Shown: positions 7,726-14,962 of the stretch, one piece after another
Layout: each line of letters opens with the position of its first letter
Numbering within the stretch: the first letter of the stretch is position 1
Assembly: GCA_002348225.1 (NCBI GenBank)
Contig: DEAP01000002.1
Location: 1-18,547 of the forward strand
DNA from: Dehalococcoidia bacterium UBA2979
Lineage (GTDB): Bacteria > Chloroflexota > Dehalococcoidia > UBA2979
Length of the DNA: 18,547 bases
Reading direction: 5' to 3'
Notes under the pieces: generated by a model
Told to the model about the DNA's origin: nothing
What the model saw: only the letters and a program-made list of their open reading frames with translations
Database searches by the model: none
Program-made: the position numbers and the translations under genes

Positions 7726-8559
7726 ATGAATTTTTTCGAGAAATATCTCCTACTAGCAGAGAAAAATAATTCCCGATTATGTGTGGGCATTGATCCTGAT
7801 CCTTCTAGGATTCCACCAGGTGTGACGATGCGTGAATTTCTTTTATCGGTAGTCGAGTCAACTTCTGACCTGGTTTGCTCTTATAAACCGAATATTGCCT
7901 TCTTCGAGCGTGAGGGAATCGAAGGAATCGCATTGTTAAACGAGTTGATTACCATCATTCCAAGAGAGATTCCCGTAATACTCGACGCGAAGCGGGGGGA
8001 TATCGGCCATACTGGAGAGGCCTATGCGACCGCAATATTCGACCGAATGAATGCGGATGCGGTAACGGTAAATCCTTATCTGGGTAGAGATTCAGTCTCA
8101 CCGTTTTTTAATAGGCCTGAAAAAGGAGTATTCGTTCTTTGTAAAACATCTAATCCAGGGTCCAGCGACTTTCAAGATCTGTTAGTGGGTGAGTCTAACC
8201 AACCCTTATTTCTGCATGTCGCACGACAAGCACAGGAGTGGAATATTAATGGGAATATAGGCCTTGTCGTCGGAGCCACCTATCCGGAGGAAGCAGCACT
8301 CCTGAGAAGCGAAGGAGTTGATCTGCCTTTTCTGATACCGGGAGTTGGTGCCCAGTCTGGTGATTTGGAAGCAGTAATTTCTTCCTCGAGCGATCGCAAC
8401 GGTGGTGGATTTATTATAAATAGCTCTAGGGGGATCTTGTATGCTTGGGAAGAGGGTACGGCTGGAGATCCCGGCTGTGCTCCGGGAGGCTGGCAAGATT
8501 CGATAAGGCAGGCGTCGGAGCAAACTCGCAGCGACATCATGGCCACTCTTGACAGGTGA
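7726..8559 (+). CDS. pyrF: Orotidine 5'-phosphate decarboxylase, type 2
   Basis: This enzyme decarboxylates OMP to UMP, the last step of pyrimidine synthesis. The 277-residue length and sequence fit the longer type 2 form rather than the roughly 230-residue E. coli form. VGIDPDPSRIP at 20-30 opens the barrel. K54 in SYKPN, D87 and K89 in LDAKRGD, and D92 supply the Lys-Asp-Lys-Asp catalytic set. The adjoining GDIGHT and DAVTVNPYLGRDS at 111-123 are characteristic of type 2 enzymes. The C-terminal IINSSRGILYA provides the Arg of the phosphate site. No other pyr gene is in the window. It follows murI by 25 bases and is probably co-transcribed with it, though no clear Shine-Dalgarno precedes its ATG. 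All catalytic residues are intact, so it should be active. Confidence 0.96.
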   Translation: MNFFEKYLLLAEKNNSRLCVGIDPDPSRIPPGVTMREFLLSVVESTSDLVCSYKPNIAFFEREGIEGIALLNELITIIPREIPVILDAKRGDIGHTGEAYATAIFDRMNADAVTVNPYLGRDSVSPFFNRPEKGVFVLCKTSNPGSSDFQDLLVGESNQPLFLHVARQAQEWNINGNIGLVVGATYPEEAALLRSEGVDLPFLIPGVGAQSGDLEAVISSSSDRNGGGFIINSSRGILYAWEEGTAGDPGCAPGGWQDSIRQASEQTRSDIMATLDR

Positions 8560-8579
8560 AATTGAATCTTTGGATAGTA

Positions 8580-8608
8580 TTGCTAACTTCAGAGAGTTTT
8601 CTTAGAAT
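8580..8608 (+). promoter_or_regulatory. Putative sigma70-type promoter before DUF151 gene
   Basis: TTGCTA at 8580-8585 (four of six matches to TTGACA) is separated by exactly 17 bases from TAGAAT at 8603-8608 (five of six to TATAAT). A start near 8615 would give a leader of about 26 bases, including GCGGGG before the ATG at 8641. It lies in the 81-base gap after pyrF, so it could give this gene and the atp operon independent expression. It is pattern-based only. Confidence 0.42.
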
Positions 8609-8640
8609 CGAAAGTGCGCTTGGAGCGTGATGCGGGGTAA

Positions 8641-9198
8641 ATGTTGTCACACATAGAATCAGATTTGGAACTTTCGATTGACTCTGTCCGAGTGGGTGTT
8701 CGCCAACAGCGTCCTGTAGTTGTGCTAAAGGAAGTGTCCGGCGAGCGATACCTTGCCATCTGGGTAGGGTCTGATATGGCCCAAGCGATCACCCTTGCTT
8801 TGCAAGAGCAGGAGACTCCTCGTCCCATGACACACGATCTACTTCTGAATACTATCGAGATGCTCGGAGGAAAAGTGAAAGAAGTAAGAATCACTTCTCT
8901 AAAAGAAGACGTATATTTTGCTCGTATCATTATCGAGCAGGACGGTGATACACATTCTATAGATTCCCGTACATCCGACGCCCTTGCAATCGCAGTCAGA
9001 TCAGGAGCAAATATAATGGCTAGCCAGGAACTTATGGAGGAGGCAAGCATACAATTACCTGATGATGACGACGATGACTTTAATCAGGAACTACTAAATC
9101 CAGTCACTGACGAAGAACTTCAGAAATTGTCGCCTTTCCGCGATCTTGTCGAAGGACTTGATCTTGATAATTTAGGCGAGACCGATTCTGAAGAATAG
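8641..9198 (+). CDS. Bifunctional nuclease (BFN/DUF151) domain protein
   Basis: The 185-residue product carries a single BFN domain over about residues 8-130. Supporting segments are VVVLKEVSGERYLAIWVG, the helix with QAITLALQ, RPMTHDLLLNTIEMLGGKV, and RTSDALAIAVRSGANI, which are the conserved blocks of the family. BFN proteins from plants and Thermotoga have been reported with DNase/RNase activity, but most bacterial members are uncharacterised, so the nuclease role here is inherited from the family name. Beyond the domain is a very acidic tail with six Asp in a row (PDDDDDDFN near 139-147), which is unlikely to be catalytic and may mediate contacts. No UVR domain follows, unlike in some relatives. 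It lies 97 bases ahead of the ATP synthase operon; whether it is functionally tied to it is unknown. Confidence 0.88.
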   Translation: MLSHIESDLELSIDSVRVGVRQQRPVVVLKEVSGERYLAIWVGSDMAQAITLALQEQETPRPMTHDLLLNTIEMLGGKVKEVRITSLKEDVYFARIIIEQDGDTHSIDSRTSDALAIAVRSGANIMASQELMEEASIQLPDDDDDDFNQELLNPVTDEELQKLSPFRDLVEGLDLDNLGETDSEE

Positions 9199-9200
9199 GA

Positions 9201-9229
9201 TTTTCCAAGAAACGATGAGTTAATATGAT
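9201..9229 (+). promoter_or_regulatory. Putative promoter of the atp operon
   Basis: TATGAT at 9224-9229 matches the -10 consensus at five of six positions, and TTTTCC at 9201-9206 is a weak -35 (three of six) with 17-base spacing. Transcription would start near 9236, leaving about 60 bases before the GTG of the first atp gene and including the 9255-9272 stem-loop. This is the only reasonable candidate in the gap, but the -35 is poor, and read-through from the upstream gene is equally possible. Confidence 0.33.
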
Positions 9230-9254
9230 CATGTTGCGCGCACGTTTTGTTGAT

Positions 9255-9272
9255 GTTAGCGTCAGCGCTAGC
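9255..9272 (+). other. Stem-loop in leader of atp operon
   Basis: GTTAGCG at 9255-9261 and CGCTAGC at 9266-9272 form a seven-pair stem (one G-T pair) closed by the loop TCAG. No T run follows, so it is not an intrinsic terminator. It ends about ten bases before the AGGGAG ribosome site and could affect translation of the first gene or protect the 5' end. The fold is read by eye and the role is inferred. Confidence 0.4.
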
Positions 9273-9295
9273 AACTCGCGGCAGGGAGTTGTATT

Positions 9296-9526
9296 GTGGG
9301 TAAGTCACCAGCTTTTAGGCTGTTAGGTATAGGGGGGTCGCTGGCGTTTTGGATTATTGGAGGAACACTGGGTGGCCGTTGGATAGATACCCAGTTAGAC
9401 TCTGATCCGGTACTCACACTGCTTGGTTTATTTTTAGGCATTGCTGTGGGAGTTACGGACGCAATACGCCGCCTCATGGACGTTGTGAAGTTTCAAGAAC
9501 GACGTTCAGTAAAGCGGAAAAGATGA
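9296..9526 (+). CDS. atpI: AtpI/AtpZ-family ATP synthase accessory protein
   Basis: A 76-residue protein with two membrane helices, about residues 7-26 and 38-57. A Gly-rich turn (IIGGTLGGRWID) sits near the end of the first helix, and a basic C-terminal tail ends in SVKRKR. This is the layout of the ATPase_gene1 (AtpI/AtpZ) family, encoded first in many atp operons. Family members help assemble the c-ring or affect Mg2+ uptake; they are not part of the core enzyme. The GTG start has AGGGAG about eight bases upstream. Its stop overlaps the atpB start by four bases (ATGA at 9523-9526), so translation is probably coupled. Position and topology make the call; sequence conservation in this family is low, so AtpI versus AtpZ cannot be separated by eye. 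Confidence 0.82.
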   Translation: MGKSPAFRLLGIGGSLAFWIIGGTLGGRWIDTQLDSDPVLTLLGLFLGIAVGVTDAIRRLMDVVKFQERRSVKRKR

Positions 9527-10653
9527 TGGGAGTCCAGGTGAAGGCCGGATTAATCGCAGTCGGAGTTATAGTGCTCATGGTAGGTGGGTACTTTGTGCTC
9601 ACTCCACCCCCACCTTTCATAATTGTTTCACCAGAAATTATTTGGCATACAGGTATTGATATTCCCGTTATTGGAGAATTCAATATTACCAATACCATGT
9701 TCACATCTTGGATCATGGTAGTGATCCTTGTGATAGCAGCGGTATTTGTCCGTAAGGGAGTGTCAATCGTTCCCAGAGGTTTTTCAGGGGTTGTGGAAGC
9801 TGCCGTCATGGCCTTTTACGGATTCATTGAACAAGCAGCAGGACCAGAAAATGCAAGAAAATTTTTCCCGTTAGTTGCCACTATCTTCTTTTTTATTTTG
9901 GTGTCCAACTATTCAGGTCTTTTACCCGTTTTCAACGTCATAGGTAGAACCGAACCAGGGCATGGTGGTAATTCAATGGTTCATTTTGAGGAAGCTAAGA
10001 TTGCCGGATTCGAGATCACATATATTCCTCTAAAGGCTGAGAAAGTGGATTTGGCTCATGATCATGACGGGCATGGCGATAGCCGCGCTGGAAGCCTGGA
10101 AACTGTAAGTAGGGATGCCACTGGCTCTGCTACTACTCTCGCAAATGCCTCAGGAGGGGCTGAAGGAGTCTCTTACGGCGTGATTGCACCCGCTCTGAGG
10201 TCCGTTATGTCTGATATGAACGCCCCGCTGGCTATCGCTATATATTCATTTATTTTTGTGGAGATATGGGGCTTACAGGCACTCGGGGTGTCGTACCTGA
10301 AGAAATTCTTTGCTTGGGACTTCTACAAGAAAGGTGGATTTGGGGTTATCGATATTTTCGTGGGTATACTTGAGTTTGTAAGCGAACTGTCACGAATTGT
10401 CTCTTTCACGTTTAGGTTGTTTGGAAATATATTCGCTGGCGAAGTATTGCTGTTGATGATGACATTCTTGATCCCATTTTTACTCACCGACGTGTTTTAT
10501 TTGCTCGAACTGTTTGTGGGCCTTGTTCAGGCGTTTGTGTTTGCGATGCTAACAACGGTCTTTGCTGCTACAGCAGTGACGGCTCACGGTGATCATGATG
10601 ATGGACATGACGAGGAACACGTTCAACATCAGCAGGAAGCCGTGCCTGCGTAG
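9523..10653 (+). CDS. atpB: ATP synthase Fo subunit a
   Basis: Subunit a forms the two proton half-channels against the c-ring. The essential Arg is R298 in SFTFRLFGNIFAGE. SNYSGLLP (128-135) and the terminal helices match the family. At 376 residues it is about 100 longer than most. There is an extra hydrophobic segment at residues 8-27 before SPEIIWHTG, where canonical proteins begin. An insert of about 80 residues (about 142-228) lies between the LLP helix and MSDMNAPLAIAI, and includes AHDHDGHGDS. A His-rich C-terminal tail (from about 354) holds AHGDHDDGHDEEH. By the E. coli topology the insert faces outside and the tail faces the cytoplasm. The ATG overlaps the preceding stop by four bases; a second ATG follows directly. 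The insert is in frame, so this looks like a real architecture and not an error. Confidence 0.96.
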   Translation: MMGVQVKAGLIAVGVIVLMVGGYFVLTPPPPFIIVSPEIIWHTGIDIPVIGEFNITNTMFTSWIMVVILVIAAVFVRKGVSIVPRGFSGVVEAAVMAFYGFIEQAAGPENARKFFPLVATIFFFILVSNYSGLLPVFNVIGRTEPGHGGNSMVHFEEAKIAGFEITYIPLKAEKVDLAHDHDGHGDSRAGSLETVSRDATGSATTLANASGGAEGVSYGVIAPALRSVMSDMNAPLAIAIYSFIFVEIWGLQALGVSYLKKFFAWDFYKKGGFGVIDIFVGILEFVSELSRIVSFTFRLFGNIFAGEVLLLMMTFLIPFLLTDVFYLLELFVGLVQAFVFAMLTTVFAATAVTAHGDHDDGHDEEHVQHQQEAVPA

Positions 10654-10665
10654 AACATAAGGGTA

Positions 10666-10703
10666 TTATTCACGGCGTGTCTGAAAGACGCTCCAGTGAA
10701 TGA
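10666..10703 (+). other. Long stem-loop between atpB and atpE
   Basis: ATTCAC (10668-10673) pairs with GTGAAT (10696-10701). Stacked inside, GGCGTGTCT (10674-10682) pairs with AGACGCTCC (10686-10694), with one C-T mismatch, one G-T pair and a GAA loop. A single unpaired A at 10695 breaks the stack, and a T-A and a T-G pair can extend the base. This is about 14-16 pairs in one hairpin starting 13 bases after the atpB stop. No T run follows. Such intercistronic stems usually stabilise or separate message segments. Confidence 0.6.
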
Positions 10704-10725
10704 GCTGAAATAAATAAGGAAAAAC

Positions 10726-10755
10726 GTAACTGGAAAGTTACTAAGAAGTAGGAGG
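10726..10755 (+). promoter_or_regulatory. GNRA-loop hairpin and strong ribosome site of atpE
   Basis: GTAACT (10726-10731) and AGTTAC (10736-10741) form a perfect six-pair stem closed by GGAA, a GNRA tetraloop. Nine bases after it comes AGGAGG at 10750-10755, an exact consensus Shine-Dalgarno eight bases from the atpE ATG. This is the strongest ribosome site in the operon and fits the need for about 8-17 copies of subunit c per enzyme. The hairpin does not cover the ribosome site, so it is more likely to shape or protect the leader than to block it. Confidence 0.6.
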
Positions 10756-10763
10756 ACCAGATC

Positions 10764-11096
10764 ATGAAGATAAGAAGTAGAGCTTTTTATGTGAGCTTAC
10801 TGTCGGCGGCAATGTGGTTGATTGCGACTGCTGTCGTGGTTGCAGAAGGTGCAGCGGATAATGAATCCACTGAAGCATCCATGAAGTTCATAGCAGCCGG
10901 TATTGCGATGGGTGTTGGTGGACTAGGGCCAGCTATCGGTATTGGTATGCTTGGCTCTAAGGCTATGGAAGCTCTTGGTAGGAACCCAGAAGCAGCTGGA
11001 GTGATTCAGACAAATATGATTCTGGCAATTGCTTTCGCGGAAGCCGTGGCAATCTATGCGTTAGTAGTAGCAATTCTTATCGGATTTGTATTCTAG
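10764..11096 (+). CDS. atpE: ATP synthase Fo subunit c with N-terminal presequence
   Basis: Subunit c is the hairpin that forms the rotating ring. Helix 1 contains GVGGLGPAIGIG (50-61), the polar loop is GRNPEA (72-77), and helix 2 carries the proton-binding Glu, E93, in IAFAEAVAIYALV. The Na+-type ligands are absent: the helix 1 Gln position is Ile, and the residues after Glu are Ala-Val rather than Ser-Thr. Proton coupling is therefore expected. The protein is 110 residues against the usual 70-85. The extra part is residues 1-27, with Arg/Lys at the start, a hydrophobic run at 8-27 and a possible signal peptidase site VVVA|EG, leaving an 82-residue mature form. The start is fixed by AGGAGG eight bases upstream. 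It is flanked on both sides by hairpin-rich spacers. Confidence 0.96.
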   Translation: MKIRSRAFYVSLLSAAMWLIATAVVVAEGAADNESTEASMKFIAAGIAMGVGGLGPAIGIGMLGSKAMEALGRNPEAAGVIQTNMILAIAFAEAVAIYALVVAILIGFVF

Positions 11097-11104
11097 ATTT
11101 TATA

Positions 11105-11175
11105 GCTGGGTTTAGACCAGCATGAAAATCAGATTTACTGATTAGTCATGCCGGCCATCAACTGATGAGTCGGCC
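11105..11175 (+). other. Cluster of stem-loops between atpE and atpF
   Basis: Three inverted repeats occur in the 100-base gap. GCTGG at 11105-11109 pairs with CCAGC at 11117-11121. AATCAG at 11127-11132 pairs with CTGATT at 11138-11143 over an ATTTA loop. GGCCATC at 11153-11159 can pair with GAT at 11164-11166 and GGCC at 11172-11175, with a bulge between. None is followed by a T tract. The last ends just before AAGGAG (11182-11187), the atpF ribosome site. Together with the stems upstream of atpE they frame that cistron. Message stability or partial attenuation after atpE are possible roles. Confidence 0.5.
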
Positions 11176-11196
11176 TGCAGGAAGGAGCCACTGATA

Positions 11197-11823
11197 ATGG
11201 AACAAACAAATACAGTCAATTTATCGTGGCAACAGAAAGTTATATTTTTGGCTTCCATGGTTGTGGTTGCTGCACTGAATCCTCTGGCAGTTATGGCAGC
11301 GGAGAGTAGTGGTGGAATTTCGGCCCTAGGCATCAATCTCCCTGGACTAATTGCGCAGCTCGTCAATTTTGGCGTTCTTCTGCTCATTTTAAGGCTCCTT
11401 GCTTGGGGTCCTATCATGCGAATCGTCGACGAACGTCGAGAGAAGATCGAAGCTGGCCTGAATGCTTCGGTTGAAGCATCTGAAGCTGCAGAGAGAAGCC
11501 AAGAACAAGCGAAAGCAGCTCTTGAGGAAGCTAGAACTGAGGGGCGTGAACTTGTGGCACGTGCACAGGAGACAGCTGCCCGGCTTAGCGAGGAGCTGGA
11601 GACGCAGGCAAGATCTGAGGCAGAACAAATCGTCAGCAGGGCTAGAGCCGAGATAGATGCCGAACGTCAGCAAGCGATCAATTCATTGCGTTCTGAGTTT
11701 GCTGAGTTAACAGTCAACGCGGCTGAGCGCGTCATAGGTCAATCGTTAGACAGAGATGCGCATCAAAGACTCATTACTGAGTCACTGGTAGGCACATCCT
11801 TTAGCGATTCTGAAAAGAAATAA
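11197..11823 (+). CDS. atpF: ATP synthase Fo subunit b with N-terminal presequence
   Basis: Subunit b is the peripheral stalk that holds F1 to subunit a. Residues 47-70 (INLPGLIAQLVNFGVLLLIL) form the conserved membrane helix, followed by GPIMRIVDERREKIE and a long charged coiled coil rich in Ala, Glu and Arg to about residue 190. The usual protein is about 155-170 residues; this one is 208. The excess lies mostly at the start, where residues 15-34 make an extra hydrophobic segment ending in AVMA|AES, a plausible signal peptidase site. Cleavage would leave the mature N-terminus outside, matching normal b topology. AAGGAG lies nine bases before the ATG. Only one b gene is present, so the stalk is probably a b homodimer rather than the b/b' pair of phototrophs. 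Confidence 0.95.
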   Translation: MEQTNTVNLSWQQKVIFLASMVVVAALNPLAVMAAESSGGISALGINLPGLIAQLVNFGVLLLILRLLAWGPIMRIVDERREKIEAGLNASVEASEAAERSQEQAKAALEEARTEGRELVARAQETAARLSEELETQARSEAEQIVSRARAEIDAERQQAINSLRSEFAELTVNAAERVIGQSLDRDAHQRLITESLVGTSFSDSEKK

Positions 11824-11846
11824 AGTAGTTCGGGGCGGATGTAACA

Positions 11847-12386
11847 GTGTCAGGTACTAGAGATGTTGCGGGCAGACGATACGCCAGCGCGATCCTAGAG
11901 ATCGCTCGGGATTCGAATACTCTTGACAGTTGGTTAGAAGCAATGGAGGGCCTTGCTGCTCTTACGGCACAGCCAGGTTACTCAGAGGCACTTCAGGGTG
12001 ATGGGATGACCGATGAAGCATTCCAGAGCATAGTCAAAAAAGTCATACCTGATACCTCAACCGAGCAGATGAATCTATTTCGTCTCTTGCGGAGAAAGAA
12101 TCGACTGACACTTGGTCCTTCGATTCAGTCTTTCTTTCAAGAGCTAGTGGACGAGGAAAGAAACATTGCCAGAGCGATGGTCACCAGCGCCGTAGAGTTA
12201 GATGGAACGCAGGCTGACGACATAGCAGGTAAATTGTCTGACGCGTTGGGGAAAAACATAATAATAGAAACCAGGGTGGACGAGTCAATAATTGGTGGAT
12301 TAGTGATCCGAGTAGGAGATCAGCTGATAGACGCGTCAACAAGGGGACAGCTAAGTGCACTTAAGTCGCACATAGCTCGGACATAG
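11847..12386 (+). CDS. atpH: ATP synthase F1 subunit delta
   Basis: Delta links the top of F1 to the b stalk (the OSCP position). The 179-residue length is standard. RRYASAILEIA at 10-20 begins the six-helix N-terminal domain, and IIGGLVIRVGD at 148-158 followed by LIDASTRGQL is the conserved C-terminal signature. The GTG start at 11847 lies 23 bases after atpF and has only a G-rich stretch (GGGGCGG) upstream, one of the weakest ribosome sites of the operon, which fits its one-copy stoichiometry. No in-frame ATG gives a better start. The sequence is otherwise typical, though delta is among the least conserved subunits, so operon position adds much of the certainty. Confidence 0.95.
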   Translation: MSGTRDVAGRRYASAILEIARDSNTLDSWLEAMEGLAALTAQPGYSEALQGDGMTDEAFQSIVKKVIPDTSTEQMNLFRLLRRKNRLTLGPSIQSFFQELVDEERNIARAMVTSAVELDGTQADDIAGKLSDALGKNIIIETRVDESIIGGLVIRVGDQLIDASTRGQLSALKSHIART

Positions 12387-12419
12387 AGTGATAGAGAAAA
12401 GGGTGAAGTGAGGTGACCT

Positions 12420-13949
12420 ATGGCAGTTAGAGCTGAAGAAATAGCGTCGATACTTCGGGAGCAGATTCAAAACTTCGATGCGGGAGTTTCGAGTGCGAAC
12501 GTGGGAACTGTGATTGAAGCTGGTGATGGGATCGCAAGGATCCACGGATTGGGCGATTGCCTTACATCAGAATTGATTGAATTCGACGTTCAAGATGAAT
12601 CAGGACGTTCAATCCGTGGGTTAGCACTGAACCTAGAAGAAGAGACAGTGGGTGCAGTGGTCATGGGTGACGCCTCCTCCATTAAGGAAGGCGCTGAGGC
12701 AAGAACCACCGGGCAGGTAGCGTCAGTACCTGTGGGTGAAGGACTATTAGGCCGCGTCGTGAATGCTCTCGGTGACCCTATAGACGAAAAAGGTCCACTC
12801 ACCACTACCGAAACATATCCGATGGAAAAAATAGCACCAGACGTGGTTTCGCGAGTGTCTGTTGACCAACCTCTTCAAACTGGTATTAAAGCGATTGATG
12901 CGATGATTCCGCTTGGAAGAGGTCAACGTGAGTTGATCATTGGGGATAGATCCATCGGAAAGACCGCCATCGCGATCGACTCGATCATCAATCAAAAGAA
13001 TAGCGATGTGATATGCATCTATGTTTCTGTTGGACAGAAAGAAGCGAAAGTTGCTCAGTCTGCCGCCACGCTCGCTGAAAATGGAGCCCTTGACCACACG
13101 ATTATCGTTTCGGCTTCGGCGTCTGAGTCAGCAGCACTCCAGTACCTCGCTCCATATGCAGGAGTGGCGATGTCTGAGTATTTTGTGTCGCAGGGTCGTG
13201 ATGTTTTGATAATTTACGATGACCTTTCGAAGCATGCCTGGGCGTATCGAGAAGTATCCCTTCTGTTGAGACGTCCTCCCGGGCGAGAGGCATATCCAGG
13301 CGATATTTTCTACTTGCATTCCAGATTGCTTGAGAGATCAGCAAGAGTTACCGATGATCTGGGCGGTGGTTCGAGTACAGCGCTTCCAATTATTGAGACA
13401 CAAGCAGGGGATGTTTCGGCTTATATCCCTACAAATGTTATTTCTATTACTGATGGACAGATTTTTCTTGAGCAAGATAGGTTCAATTCGGGTATCAGGC
13501 CTGCTTGTAACCCAGGCATTTCAGTGTCGCGAGTTGGAGGGTCTGCGCTTACTAAGGCGATGAAGAAAGTAGCTGGTTCACTACGACTCGACTTGTCGCA
13601 GTACGACGAACTGAAGGCATTCGCACAGTTTGGTACAGACGATCTTGATGATGCTACAAAGCAGCAGCTGGTTCGGGGTGAGCGTTTGGTTGAGTTATTA
13701 AAGCAACCGCAGTATCAGCCTCTGTCTCTCGGTCAGCAGGTTTCGATCCTCTATGCAGGAGTTAATGGCTATCTAGATGATGTTCCATCGGAGAGCATAG
13801 TTGGATTTGAGGCAGCTTTTCATGAATATATGGCAAGTGGACATAGCGATTTGCTGAAGAAAATAACTGACTCAGGTGATTACGAGGATGCGGATGAGGA
13901 AACTCTGAAACAGGCTATCGATGACTTCAAGGGAACTGTGGCTTACTAG
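12420..13949 (+). CDS. atpA: ATP synthase F1 subunit alpha
   Basis: Alpha makes the non-catalytic nucleotide sites and supplies the arginine finger to beta. The 509-residue protein aligns end to end with the family. GLGDCLTSELIEF lies in the N-terminal barrel and the P-loop is GDRSIGKT at 175-182. Other blocks are LLLRRPPGREAYPGD at 281-295, FYLHSRLLERSA at 297-308 and ISVSRVGGSA at 367-376 with arginine finger R371. The P-loop differs from the common GDRQTGKT at two places (Ser-Ile for Gln-Thr), while the Lys and Thr that bind phosphate and Mg are kept. GAGGTG lies about five bases before the ATG, a good ribosome site. It sits 33 bases after atpH and 39 before atpG. Confidence 0.98.
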   Translation: MAVRAEEIASILREQIQNFDAGVSSANVGTVIEAGDGIARIHGLGDCLTSELIEFDVQDESGRSIRGLALNLEEETVGAVVMGDASSIKEGAEARTTGQVASVPVGEGLLGRVVNALGDPIDEKGPLTTTETYPMEKIAPDVVSRVSVDQPLQTGIKAIDAMIPLGRGQRELIIGDRSIGKTAIAIDSIINQKNSDVICIYVSVGQKEAKVAQSAATLAENGALDHTIIVSASASESAALQYLAPYAGVAMSEYFVSQGRDVLIIYDDLSKHAWAYREVSLLLRRPPGREAYPGDIFYLHSRLLERSARVTDDLGGGSSTALPIIETQAGDVSAYIPTNVISITDGQIFLEQDRFNSGIRPACNPGISVSRVGGSALTKAMKKVAGSLRLDLSQYDELKAFAQFGTDDLDDATKQQLVRGERLVELLKQPQYQPLSLGQQVSILYAGVNGYLDDVPSESIVGFEAAFHEYMASGHSDLLKKITDSGDYEDADEETLKQAIDDFKGTVAY

Positions 13950-13988
13950 AGTTTAGTAAATCAGGAGATATGAAGAGGGAGCTCGGGC

Positions 13989-14873
13989 ATGGCTGGTGAC
14001 ATAAGGGCTATCAAAGATCGTATTCGTTCAGTGGCGAATACTTCAAAGGTTACCCGAGCTATGGAACTTGTTTCGGCGTCAAAGATGCGCCGTGCAACTG
14101 AGCGGGCTGTTCAGTCGCGCCCTTACGCTGACAGGATGACAGCGGTATTGAGTCAGATCGCTGACGCCCTTAGCGGTAATCAAGGTGAGACCGTTCATCC
14201 ATTACTCACTAGCAGGCAAGTTAAGAATGTAGCGTACATCCACCTGACTGCCGATAGAGGGCTAGCCGGTGGTTTGAACGCAAATATGAACAGGAAGGGT
14301 GCAAACTTTCTTCTAGAAGTACAACCTAATGTGGACTCAGTTAGCGTTCTTCCTGTAGGCCGTAAAGGGCGAGATTTCTTTAGTCGTGCTGGTATGCCAA
14401 TTATGGCTGAATGGATCGGCCTTGGTGATTTCCCCGAGTTCTCCGAAATTCGTCCGATTGCAGAGATGGTGACGGCTAAGTTTGAGTCAGGGGAGATAGA
14501 CCAAGTATTTGTTGGGTTCTCACGATTTATAAATGCGGCAATACAAACTCCAGAGGTAGTACAGGTACTTCCGGTGGAGCCACCAGAGGAATCAGAGGAG
14601 ATTGGTTCAGCTGGAGACATGTTGTTTGAGCCTTCGCCGATTGCACTTCTCGACACTCTCCTTCCTCGCTTCGTGGAAATGCAGATATATGCCGCTCTGT
14701 TGGAGGCTCGAGCATCCGAGCAGTCGGCTCGGATGGTTGCTATGCGTCAGGCGACGGATGCGGCGACGGAGATGGTTGATAACTTAACCCTTGAATACAA
14801 CAAAGCACGACAAGAAGGAATCACCGGCGAACTTTTGGATATCGTGGGTGGGACTGTGGCTCTCGAAGGTTGA
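13989..14873 (+). CDS. atpG: ATP synthase F1 subunit gamma
   Basis: Gamma is the central rotor shaft. Both coiled-coil termini are clear. IKDRIRSVANTSKVTRAM (8-25) and VSASKMRRA (28-36) match the N-terminal helix, and the last 50 residues contain ASEQSARMVAMRQATDAA, LTLEYNKARQEGITGELLDI and VGGTVAL, which insert into the alpha3beta3 barrel. At 294 residues the length is normal, and no redox-regulatory Cys insert of chloroplast type is present. GAGGGAG lies about ten bases upstream of the ATG. An 89-base purine-rich gap follows before atpD, with no clear hairpin or promoter. Confidence 0.97.
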   Translation: MAGDIRAIKDRIRSVANTSKVTRAMELVSASKMRRATERAVQSRPYADRMTAVLSQIADALSGNQGETVHPLLTSRQVKNVAYIHLTADRGLAGGLNANMNRKGANFLLEVQPNVDSVSVLPVGRKGRDFFSRAGMPIMAEWIGLGDFPEFSEIRPIAEMVTAKFESGEIDQVFVGFSRFINAAIQTPEVVQVLPVEPPEESEEIGSAGDMLFEPSPIALLDTLLPRFVEMQIYAALLEARASEQSARMVAMRQATDAATEMVDNLTLEYNKARQEGITGELLDIVGGTVALEG

Positions 14874-14962
14874 TTAGAAAGAGTGATTTAGAAATGAAAG
14901 AGATAATGAAAGGAACTATGCGCGTTTTATAGGTTTAATCCGCACATCGAGGAGATACTTTT

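Noticed and set aside
14894..14932. Twelve-codon leader-like frame between atpG and atpD
   Set aside because: It has no clear ribosome site, no regulatory codon run, and no attenuator hairpin after it; chance is the simpler reading.
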